64,000 nucleotides of DNA from Takakia lepidozioides (lineage: Eukaryota > Streptophyta > Takakiopsida > Takakiales > Takakiaceae), in assembly GCA_030704615.1 (NCBI GenBank), contig CM060731.1, positions 30,566,001 to 30,630,000 on the forward strand, in the 5' to 3' direction. The position numbers and the translations under genes were made by a program. The notes beneath the pieces were generated by a model that saw nothing but the letters and a program-made list of their open reading frames with translations, did not search any database and had not been told where the DNA came from. This document shows positions 1 through 11,000 of the stretch, piece after piece (the stretch's first letter is position 1; every line of letters begins with the position of its first letter).

Positions 1-1778
1 TTGGTGCTCCATTCTCCTCGATTCCAAATCTGTTGTACAACCTCCATCAATCTGCCGCCGAAGCTGCCAAGACGCTCATAAACTCATGAAACCATGCATC
101 CATAATGTCTATGTACATATTAACATGATACCCGAACAGACCTGCAGCGAAGAGTCGAGCTCTGGTAGGGGGCGGGGAAAGGAGAACCCTAACCGCTGCC
201 TGCTAGGGTTTGGGGGCCGCCAGGGAACTCGAGAACCTTCGGGTAGGGTATTACAAATGTTTACGGGAACACATAACAATAGGTTAGGTTAGGAGAGACC
301 CTGGTTGATGCCCGGCGAAACCCGGAAACCAGACCAACATTGTCTTGGACCACGCTAATTCCTGGACCACTCTAGAATTAACCGGGCCGAATGAAACTGC
401 TTTACATATTCTAGGTACCGAGGGATTCATGGAATTCCAGGATAGACTCCATTTTTTTATTTTTTTTGTTTATTTTTTTTGCTTAAGAGGGGACAGAGGC
501 CCTCAAAATTTTATTTCCTCATTAATTTGTCGTAAGAATTGGACGGAGCAGATGTTAAGTTGGGGAAGGGCCATTCGTCATTCCCAGTGCTCTCCAAATT
601 TAGGAAGGGACGGTACGAATCATTGATTCAAGCACATGGACCTTCCTTTAGCACCATGACTTCCTCGGAAGGTACCTCTCGACAGCCAATCGCAGACTGC
701 CAAGTACAGCATGCACCTCCTCACCCGCTCCCTCGTTTTTGGCAATCACCGGCTGACGGTGAAGATTGAAAGGTCAATTGGTAGGGCCAAGGACTCAGCT
801 CAGTTGAAATTTCGAGGGTCCTCTCGACTTCCTTTCGCTTTTTGTCTATCTGTTTCATTGTTCTCTGTGAACTCCCTGTTGCTCTTGCTTCCTTCGTATA
901 GGTGTTTGCCCGCCTTCCGACCTTGGTACGGGGTTGTTTTGTTCCCCTTTGAAGCCTTCACCGCCTTCAGTGGTATATTTTCCACCCTTCTTAATTTATT
1001 TGGACAGCTTATTCAGAAAAAAAGATCCATCTATGAGAATATGAGAAAAACCTGTCCCCTGTTTTGATCTTATTAAATATCATCCTCTTCCACGCTTCGA
1101 CATTGTTTCATCCTTGTTTTTCATCACGTATTATTGTACAACCATACTTATTAGGTATGTACTATGATGCCCTTGAAAAATCATACCACCCAGCTGCATG
1201 CCATCCGTTCCAACGTCAGGTCTTCCAATACGGCATATGCACGTGGAACAGAAGATTAACGTGTCATTCACTCTGTGATCCTGACCTGCCCACCGTCCAC
1301 GTACCCTAACAAGCCACCGGGACCACCGGCCCGGCCGCAATTTGAGGATGGATGAAAACATTTCACTGGCTGGCGAAGGTGACTTACGGTTGGTGACCGG
1401 TGTCGCCAGTCGGAACGGATATGGGTTGGTTTAATTATCTTAAATATTTTACGAGCCCATTCCACCGGCGTCGAACCCTCCGCCAGAGCCCAACACTTGG
1501 CATTATGTCAGTGGGAAGAGCTCAGGAGACTGACACGTGGGTGAGAACCAGGGTTAGGTGCGGGACCGCAGGTGGTCGTCGTGCTGTTTAAGAGCTCTCG
1601 CTGCGTTCTGCTGTGTGTATTCCCACCGCACGGCACTCGCAGCGATCCTTCTCCAGTCTAGCTCGTTCAGTGTTCTTTGGTTGTAATTTCGTTGAGATTT
1701 CCAAAGATTATAGTCAGGGTTTGAATGGTCTGATCTCCTTTGGGGGATTTCGGGGTGAAGGGCTGTCTTCTCGGAGCA
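1..1778. other. Spacer upstream of the amylase gene
   Basis: I see no gene here. Short open frames occur but none has a recognisable domain or consistent splice sites. Two telomere-box-like motifs (AACCCTAA near 183, TAGGGTTT near 209) and pyrimidine-rich stretches are present. The last 250 bases are probably the promoter and 5' leader of the amylase gene. Confidence 0.6.
1534..1539. promoter_or_regulatory. G-box (CACGTG) upstream of amylase
   Basis: A palindromic CACGTG core in the context GACACGTGG lies about 240 bases before the amylase start codon. This is the classical bZIP/bHLH site and also fits an ABA-response element. Whether it works here is inference. Confidence 0.45.
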
Positions 1779-4222
1779 ATGGCGACGATAACAAACCCGG
1801 CGTTGTATGTGGCGGGTTTGAGGGAATCATCAAATGTTGCGATGCACCAGAATGTCGGTAACGCGCGGATGGGTTCAAGAGTTTCATCAGCCTCTTCGTC
1901 TCTCTATTCTTCCGGGAGTTTCAGTAGCAATTCCCAGATGGCACAGAAAAGAAGGAATGCGGCTGTGAGGGCTATTGCTGCACCGGAGGCTCCGGAAGCT
2001 GAAGCTCCAGTTCACGAGAAGCACACCCCGCCAAGAGGTGGCCTAATCAAAGCTGATCCCCTCAGAGTGATCATGTTCCAGGTGCGGATTACGATTCGCT
2101 ACCTACCTAACTACGAGACCTCCAGTAGTAGCTCCTTAAATTTAAACCCTGCGAAATGCATACCTCGGGTATGGTGTCTGTCAGTCGAGAGAAAAATCTA
2201 CTTATGTGTGATAATTTTTTAGTGTTTTTCTTGAACTCCGCTGAGAAGTTTCTGTGGACATGATGGATTATAGAACTAACAAATGAAGCTTGGTGTACTG
2301 TCAATTCAGGGCTTCAATTGGGAGTCAAGCAAGAGCCCATGCTGGTACGACGTGCTGGAAAAGTTAGCTGAGGACCTGGCAGCCTCGGGCATCACTGATG
2401 TGTGGCTACCCCCAGCTAGCCATTCTGTTGCTCCTCAAGGTAGTTGTGTCTTCCATTACAATGTCAGCAGTTTGTAAGAGACGTAGATGAGATGAGAGTC
2501 AGAGCACTGTACGTCAGTCCTGTTTATTGAGGCAGGCAGTGATCTCATTTCTCCCCTGCTATACCTGAAATGGCCAAGTCGGAGAGACGCATTGTGTCAA
2601 GCATAGAAGGGTTATTTCAGCAGGGGTTTGACGCATCTTGCATTTTGTAAGCTGGGATCGTTAATTTACATCTGCAACATTTGAGATTTGTTGTCTTGGG
2701 ACAAGGAGAAAAGTGCGTTCTGTGGGCGGCTTGAAGACTATAATTGCCCATGACGGTCCTATCGCCAGTGTAGTCCAAAGTCTATGTGCCCCTGACAGTG
2801 TGCACGGCAAATGAAGATACATGCTAGTTCAGAATGGCTTATTTTTGCATTGAGACTATAGTTCACACGCGGCTTTCATCCGGCACGCAGGGTACATGCC
2901 AGGAAGATTGTACGACTTGAATGACTCGAAGTATGGAAATGAACAGAAGCTGAAGGAGCTGATAGACGTTTTCCATGCAAGTGGAGTGAGATGCATTGCC
3001 GATATAGTAGTCAACCACCGGTGTGGGGACAGCCAAGACGGGCGTGGGGAATGGGTTATTTTTGAAGGAGGTACGCCCGACGAACGCCTAGACTGGGGTC
3101 CTTGGGCCATAGCTGGCGACGACTGGCCCTACAGTGATGGGACCGGGCAGCCAGACACTGGAGATGATTTTGGAGGTGCGCCCGACATTGACCACACCAA
3201 CGATCGCGTACAATCTGACCTTACCAACTGGATGAGATGGTTGAAGCACGTAATTGGCTTTGATGGCTGGAGATTCGACTTTGCCAAGGGATTTGCTGGG
3301 TACTATGTTGGACAGTTCTGCAAGAACACACATCCAGAGTTTGCAGTCGGAGAATACTGGACGAATATGAACTATGGCTGTGGGCTAGAGTACAATCAGG
3401 ATAATCATAGACAGCAATTGGTCGATTGGGTGAATGCCACAGGGAAAAGGTCGACAGCCTTTGATTTCACAACAAAAGGCATTTTGCAACAAGCTGTGCA
3501 AGGGGAGCTATGGAGATTGCGGGACCCCTTAAGTAAGCCCTCTGGTATGATTGGCTGGTGGCCAGAGAAAGCTGTCACCTTCCTTGACAACCACGACACT
3601 GGTTCAACACAGGGACATTGGCCTTTCCCATCCGACAAAGTGATGCAAGGTTATGCATACATCATGACACACCCCGGAACACCCTGCATTGTGAGCTCCA
3701 TCCCTGATCCCTACTGTTGTCTGTCGTCTGCCAGTTCTGGAGTCGCTTCGTTCTCGGATGTTATCTTTCCTCACGGTGACATATAACTTGGTAGAAGTTT
3801 TTGAGTGTTGGGTTGGGACCTGTGTCCATTGGGATAGGTCCTGTGTCCATCTCTGTATGTGTGCCCTCAACATATGACTATCTCTCAACCCAAATTTAAC
3901 CTCTGCTAAGTCATGCATTTCTTTTTGCTCCTTGCAGTTTTATGATCACTTCTATGATTGGGGTCTGAAGGAAGAAATCAAGGCGTTGATTGATATTCGC
4001 AAACGCAATGACATCAAAGCCAACAGCAAGTGCCACATAGTAACTGCCGAGGGTGATTTGTATGTGGCGACCATCGATGATCGCGTGGTGATGAAGATTG
4101 GTTCTCGCTTCGACATGGGTAGCCTGACACCAAGCGTAGAGGAATACAACATTGCTGCAGTTGGAAAGGACTATTGTGTCTGGGAAAAGAAAACCCCAGT
4201 GGCCGATGTTCCATCACAATAG
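1779..4222 (+). CDS. Alpha-amylase (GH13), probably plastid-targeted
   Basis: Endo-hydrolase of alpha-1,4 links in starch. Exons are 1779-2081, 2310-2439, 2891-3690 and 3938-4222. All introns are GT-AG, and the joined frame gives about 505 residues. GH13 signatures are clear: VVNHR (His about 187), GWRFDFAKG with the nucleophile Asp about 274, VGEYW with the acid/base Glu about 299, and FLDNHDTGS with the third acidic Asp about 380. The C-terminal beta-sheet domain begins near YDHFYDWG and ends in an ordinary stop. The catalytic part matches the roughly 410-residue plant AMY2 type. In front sits an extra stretch of about 95 residues rich in Ser, Ala and Arg with almost no acidic residues at first, which resembles a transit peptide. 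There is no secretory signal. It lacks the large tandem starch-binding N-terminus of plastid AMY3. The next gene, clathrin light chain, is convergent. Confidence 0.95.
3811..3852. repeat. Short tandem repeat in amylase intron 3
   Basis: Two imperfect copies of a unit of about 20 bases reading roughly TTGGGA..GGTCCTGTGTCCA lie in tandem inside the third amylase intron. They probably arose by slippage. No function is evident. Confidence 0.6.
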
Positions 4223-4974
4223 TTTTCAATCATAGAAAACCAAGGAGAGTGGCTGAACACTACCTTTCTGATCATACCTCTAATGTAGCATTGAAACTTG
4301 GGTGAAACGATTTATAAGCAATAACAAAGGGTTGGGGTTGAGATATTAGTCAGGGGGGCATGGGGTGTTGTAGATGTGAAAAGTACATGCTAACGCTTAT
4401 CTAACATGAGTAGACTAGCAGCTGTATAGTAGAGAAACTAGCGTCTTCCCCCATCGTCGCTCACAAATGAAGTGTGGAGACTCTTTCAAAGACTAGAAGA
4501 CTCTTTCAAGAATCTTTTGTTGTACATCTGAAAATGCAAACAAAAATATTTGGCTCTCCCTACACATACATGGTTATTTGGTCTGCTATACAACTCACAC
4601 ACCAGTGTGTAACTTGTCTAGACAATTTGAAGTGCAGTTTGTGATCTGTGATGTTGTTCAAGCAAAATAATGAGAAAGGGGAGGAATTTAGAGTATGCAA
4701 GTTTCAGTCTTACAGACTGGCAAAACGAAGATAGTGCAGACTTCGCATCATGTACAGAAGTACAATTCAGCATTGAGATAAATACCATGTGTAGAAGTAT
4801 TTGTTATAATCTTATTGTCATCTTCATACTAGTCTTATTTTCCACTACTACTAAAGACAGTAGCAGGATGTAGTTGATCATTATTCCATCAGCTCCACTC
4901 CATCACACTGTCTCATCTTTCAGTTGCGGTATGTCAAAGTAAATTTCATGGTGCCTGCTAGTGACAGGTGACAC
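4223..4974. other. Convergent 3' intergenic region
   Basis: This lies between the stop codons of the amylase (+) and clathrin light chain (-) genes. It is AT-rich and presumably holds both 3' untranslated regions. I see no further gene. Confidence 0.6.
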
Positions 4975-6929
4975 TCAGCGGACTAAAGGTGTGCGTTTCA
5001 ACTTGATTAGAATCTGCAAAACCATTTAGCAACAGCGCAGGTGATGATATTGTCATCAGCTATCTCAGAACTGTGTATGTACCTGATTGCATGGAAGACA
5101 GGGAAGAAATGTTTCCTTTAGGTTTCTCTAGTCTAGGGGAGGCACCTGTTGAAGAAAATGTTGCTGGTCATACTCCTGTTGCCAATAGTGATGTTGATTT
5201 GGGACTGGTCGAGGCAGTTTACCTCAACAGTCCTTATACATGTGCTTGTGTAAAAAGTGACACAGACAAGGAGAAGAGAAAGATTATGTACCTCTTTCAT
5301 GCGAGCTAAGTCCGTAGCCTTGGTGGCTTTTTCAGTTTCTTTTGGTTTCTTGGTCTCTAATCTCCTGGCAGCTAAGATCTCTGCAGGTGACTTGGGTCTG
5401 GCAATGGGTCTGGCAGCGGCAGGTTGGGGAGCAACATCTGTGGCCCCATCAAACTTTTTGGCCATGGCAGTAGCATCGAGCCTCTTAGTGGAAGTAGCAT
5501 CGAGTGTTTTGCTGGAAGTAGCATCAAGCTTTTTGGTGGAAGTGGGTCTGTTGTACTCTTTCTCCAGATCGATCAGAGACACAACCATCTCCCAGGTGTT
5601 GCCCACCAAGGCTGCTCTCTCCTGGGAATCCACATTTTCATGGTATGCCTTCTCCTTCTCTCTGCATTCATTGAGGAATTAAGGTGCAATAGTTATCCAC
5701 CTGTAACAAGAGCTGTAATTTGGAAAGGTGTGTCCCTCAACAGCCACCTACTAAAGGTAGAGTAATGCGTTACTATGGTGGACTAGTTCTAGTGAATCCA
5801 CTTGTTACACACAGTTGAAATTGTTACTTAATTAACACCAGAATTTCACTGTTGCAGGCACTCAATGACAGGACTTTTTCTGCTGGAATGCTAGCTCAGA
5901 AGCCAAATTCACCTGAAGAGATGTAATAGAGCTCTCTTATTGGCCAAGCTTTCAGATCAATGATGGAAGATAAAATGGGCGCTGGAGCTGATATGACTGA
6001 GGAAGACTTACCGGTTGAGGATCTTGGCAGATTTCAGTCTATCTGTCCGTTGCTGATAGAATTCTTTGCGCTCCTTTGCTGCCTGCTCCAGGATCTGCTC
6101 AAATGAACTAATTCAGAGCAGTAACGGCAATGTGGGACAGCTGTTCAAGGGAGCAGAGTTTCCAATAAAAAAATTGGAGTAAGCTAAAAAGAAGCGTGTG
6201 ACAAGGGCAGAGAGATATTTACATCATCTTGCGCCGCATTTGATGCTCTGTTCCTCTCTTGAAGCTCCAGAGCCCTTTAAACCTCCTGATTACCTGACCT
6301 TTCTTCCGATATCATTTGATTCATTTGAAGGGAGTAATTTTTCTTGTGGGTGGCCGGGGGATTTGTTTTGTGCAGGGGGGTTGTGTTGTGAAGACAGCTG
6401 ATACACAATGTAATCTGAATGGATAACCAACAAAGCTATTAGGTGGAAATCAACAGAGACAGTATGATGTTCCTTTCTTTTTCTCTCACCTCCCCGGTCT
6501 GATAATGGCATATTACCTACGAATCTCGGACTCTTCTCTGGGAAAAAATGCACGCGGTTGGTAGAGGGCGATGTCATGGTTATTGCCATTTTCGTCATCT
6601 AGATCATTTCGGAGATGATTGTAGCCATTGGCCAGAGGGGCTTGGTTCTCATTCGTGAGGCTGGAGTCGAAGAAAAGATTACTTGTTGATGAGAAAGAAA
6701 CCGGGTTTCCATTGAAGAGACTGTTTGTTGGAGAGGAAGATGCCTGGTTTTCATGCAAGACGTTGCTTGAGTCATAGAAGAGATTAGAGGTTGGGGAGAA
6801 AGGTTCAGCTGACGAGGGCGACACTGCCTCGTGGCTCCCATTGCTATGCCAGCTTGCAGCTAGATGCGGTGATGTCATTGCTCCTGCAGTCTCCTCCTCA
6901 TAGTAGTCTGAGCATTCATTATCTTCCAT
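4975..6929 (-). CDS. CLC: Clathrin light chain
   Basis: Regulatory subunit of clathrin triskelia in endocytosis and trans-Golgi coats. Exons in transcript order are 6929-6517, 6274-6223, 6097-6012, 5661-5292 and 5013-4975. They join in frame to 319 residues. The N-terminus (MEDNECSDYYEEE) is acidic and followed by Asn/Ser/Pro-rich sequence. The central helix runs from about residue 130, through ALELQERNR and QILEQAAKERKEF, into NREKEKAYHENV, a hallmark of plant light chains. The C-terminus DLARMKE-ILIKLKRTPLVR matches the plant TDL.RMRQILVKLKH tail and is split by the last intron. The region after the helix holds three tandem 8-residue units (K-x-LDAT-x-x), unusual for this family. The gene is head-to-head with LRRC40. 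Short exons are supported mainly by phase agreement. Confidence 0.9.
5453..5548 (-). repeat. LDAT codon repeats in clathrin light chain
   Basis: About 24-base units encode KKLDATSS, KTLDATST and KRLDATAM in tandem, followed by a degenerate KKFDGATD. The repeat stays in frame, so it lengthens a probably disordered linker and does not break the gene. Confidence 0.75.
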
Positions 6930-8010
6930 CTCTCTCTCTCTCCCTCTGGAGGATCTATGGCCAAGAGGGCTACGGCAAACAACGTCTTATGAGTACATTC
7001 TCTCTCCTCTGGATGGAATATATTTTTTTCTTGCTCTCCTATCTTGCTTCTTCCAGACCAGGCGTGGGTTCTATGGTCACAATGCTAGTACCGCCTGGAA
7101 TGTGTCCCTGTCCCATGGGCCCTTGTGGCCCCTTTTAGACGTGTTGTCAGATCTATCCCTCTCCATCAATGGGCCCGTCCAAGTCTGTGGCCCACAAAGC
7201 TACAGGAAGCGAAGTCTTAAAATCTGTGATCAGTTTGACAACTCTTCATACGTAAGATATATGTCCGTGTGTGTTGGTTCTCTGTTTCCCACGGAACCTC
7301 AGGCGAACATCACAAATCTCTTGCTCTTCCTCGCTGTCTAGTCAGACTTTTATGTGCAAAACTCTCCCTCGGCTTTCCGTAGACGTTATGAAATTCCTTA
7401 TGTTTCCTCCCACACCCCATCCGAGGAAACTCTACATAACGTGAATGATCTATCACTTTTGTGTGGTTTCGTATTCTTGTCTGCGTTCTTCTGCTTGATG
7501 ATGGCCGTGGGTGGAAGCTGAAGCAGAGAAAGTCAGTAGGTCACGGCGTTGGGACATGCCAAGACCGTTATAGCACAGCCGTTATTCACCAACCAAGCGA
7601 ACGAGCACGAACGAACATCCACCCTAGAGCCGAACGATTACGCCATCTATGGAAGAGAGCTGGAACAGAGTTAAGTAGGGTAAGCTGTCAGCACATATAC
7701 GCATCCATGGCATCCATGGCGCAAGCTTTCCAGTTAATACGATCAATGTGCTTATTACTTACACCACAAATGGGCCGAGAAACTGTACAGTAAACAGGGT
7801 GTTGGAGTTACTGCGATGGGAGGGCAGGTGTGGACACATTCTTGCCTGGAAACAGTTCCCGAGTGCTCACCAGAGTGATTGGGTGGGCTGTATTGCAGAT
7901 TTCTTCAATGGGTTCAGTACAATGTTGAGATTCAGTTGCCTCACTCACTCTCCTTTGAAAGCAGGTTTGGAGTTCTAGGTGCCAAGAGAGGGAAGGAATG
8001 AGCTAAAGCC
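6930..8010. other. Divergent promoter region, clathrin light chain/LRRC40
   Basis: There are 1,081 bases between two start codons pointing apart. A TCTCTCTC tract at 6930-6945 lies in the clathrin leader (GA-rich on the sense strand). No coding potential is convincing. Confidence 0.55.
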
Positions 8011-11000
8011 ATGGAGAGGCATGGTGGAGGCATGGACAGGCTGCTCAAGGCAGCACGCTCCTCAGGGGCCCTCAACCTCTCCGACCGCTCACTTACGTAT
8101 GGCTCGGGAACCCGTGTGTTTCTTAAACCTGATCGCGTTGTTGTCATTCTGAATGGATTTGCCGTGAAAACTATCTCGTTGTCTTCCATCGGGGCTTTGG
8201 ATCTGCATTGAGCTTCTTACTCGTAGAACCCAGGTGTTGTCATTGGATGAAGTTTACACATACGATCTCGGTCGCTATTTCGGTGCCTGTGGTTTCGTGG
8301 CAACCTTCAGGGGATTGAACAACAGACAAGCTTGGAATGTGCTATTGTGGTAGTTAAATGGATGCATCGTGGGCTCAGCTGAGTATTGAAATCTACTAAA
8401 TCTCAAGTCTGTGGTCTAAGCTGAGGTTTAAGCCCACTAGTTGAACTGTCACACGTTTGGGATTGAAAAAGTTTGGTAACTTTGAAAAACTGCTAAAGCT
8501 AGTGAGACGTCCTCAAGATCATTACTACTATGAATAACACAGAAGGTTGGAAGTATTAGTTGCATCCTCTGATCGTTGGCCTGAGTCCCTCTCGCTGTCC
8601 TTAAAGTGAAAAATTGTAACTAGAGACTTTGAACAAGCAGGGTGCACTATCATAATGCACCTATTTATTTTTGCTTCTATTTGGGCATCTAGTCTATGCT
8701 CCTGCTCCAAAATGTATCATGAGGGTCACTTCCGCTAGTGCATTTAGTCTGGTTGCACCACCTTGTTAGTCTCTGGCAGGTGGGACTAGCTGCTGAGCTC
8801 TTAGAATGAATCTATCATTCCACATTTTTGGCTTGTCCTTTGCCCAGGTCAACTTGATGTTTGCTACATTTGACACAACCTCAATGTGTGTGAAAATCCT
8901 GCTGTGCCAAGGATGTTTTAATTATGTCGGTGATGGTTCAGTTAGTCTGGTTGCAGATCATTTCTGCTGTTTTGAAAATGGAGGTCCTCGCATGAGTGCA
9001 TGTAGTGAAGGACAGTGTTTCAGTTACACCTAAGCTAATTACAATCAACACTCCTAGTGTTGGTGGATTCCTTACTCAACAAAGAGATTTTGAACACATG
9101 TAATTGGTGTATTAGTCAACTATGATGGTAGTGGTGGCATGGATACCATAGTTTCGACCCACTTTGACTGGTAAGTGTGCATTTCCATGCCCACGTCTGT
9201 CCAAACTCTCAATATCTCTGAACTTAACTGATGAATATATTAGCTGACCTTCAGTGTCTGTGGGGTTTGTTGGATAGTGAGCTTCCTGTCCAGGTTTACA
9301 ACTTGCTGGACGGCAATGGCCCAGATGAGAAGTGGTGGGAGGTATTGGCATTTCTGTGTTTCTCTCTTGGTGTTGCTCACCTTAAAGTCTAGACATGCAA
9401 AGTGGTATATAGAGAATGCTGGCTGTTGGAAATGGATGCAAGCCTGTGTACTTCGTATGAAATAGTCTCTCTGCATGTTCCTGTCAAAATCTTGTCCACT
9501 TTTCCAGGTTGTGATTTGTGGGTTATGTGGAGAAGTTGAACCTCTATTAACATGAAATTCTGCAGCTGAACCATGGCTATTTCTCACTGCCTACACAGAA
9601 TATTTTTTCGCTGAAAATTTCTGAACTTAACTTTCTTGTAGTAATCCAGGACCTTTACTGCAAACCCCCAGTTTGAATCAGGAAACATGTTAGGACATTC
9701 ATTACAGCATTCTGAGCATTGCAAGGTTTGATACAAGACATTTTCCCCATTGGGCCAGGTGGTGGAGCTGCAAAAATTGGACGTGTCACACAACTGTATT
9801 CTGGCCCTGTCAAATGAGCTTGGCAACCTATCTTCTCTTACTCTGCTCAATGTCAGTCATAACCAGCTGACATTTCTCCCTCCAGCAATTGGCAAGTGAG
9901 TACTCTTCTCCTTACCAGTGATGCTGACTTTTGACCCATTCTTCAAAGCAGTGTTCTTGCTTGGCAACCATATGTCCTCCCAACATCGTTTAGTCAGAAT
10001 CCTTAGTTGACTCAATGAGTCCCGTGTCATGCCACCAATTACATCCTGGTAAGACTGTACGTGAAATCTCTTCACTGAACTCTTTCTTTTCGGTGGTCGC
10101 TCTCGCAGTCTTGCAATGCTGAAGGCACTGGACGTTTCTGGGAATTTAATTGTTGAGCTCCCTTCGGAAGTAGGTTCTGCAACTGCTCTGGTCAGGTTTG
10201 TCTTTCATTCAAAATTCTCATCAGATACAAAGATTTTTTGTCTGGCACATAACCTTCCACAGCTCTTGGGTTCTGTCTGCAACGATTTTTGAAACAAGCT
10301 TTGTTATCTGAACTTGATGTGAACGTCAATGTGAACGATCTGACTGTTTGCACTGTCAAAGCTACTCCAGCCTTGCTCTGACCTCTTACCTACTCTTGCC
10401 TCTTCTCTTAGCTCGATTTGACTTGTCCAATCAGTGGATCTTGATAGACCATAGGCGGGGCAAGTGAATGACACCAACGACGTGTCCCACCTAGATCCAA
10501 TGAAACTTGCAAATTGGCATCAGGAGTTTGCCCCAGCCTCTTAAGTTGGCCTCAGATCCCTTTAAGAGACTGTCTGGGGGCCTCATAGAAGGTCATTGCC
10601 TAAATGGGTCATAGCATTTTGCTACTAGTTGATCTCTGCTTGAGTTTATTGTTGAGCACTCTGCTCAGATCACTTGCCATGTGGATAGAAAGTTTTGCTG
10701 GTAGAGTTATTACCAATATGGTTGGCTTGCTGGCAGGCTCAAAACAACTCCTTAGTGAATCTTCCAGAAGACTTGCAGTACTGCGCACGACTTACCAACC
10801 TTAATTTGGAGGTAATACCACTAAAGAATTTTCAGTGTCGTCCTCTCTCTTTGCATTTGTGTCTATGCCTCTCAAGGAAGTGGGTTATACCCGATGGATG
10901 GAGTAAAAATAGCTGAGTTCCATAGTCTAGTCTCATCTTTTTAGTCTACAAACTTGTGGTCAAAGAGGAGTCCGTCAGTTTCGGGTCTCAGTATGGTTCG

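Noticed and set aside
183-217. Telomeric or subtelomeric repeat
   Set aside because: Only single AACCCTAA and TAGGGTTT motifs occur, not an array. They are more like promoter telo-boxes.
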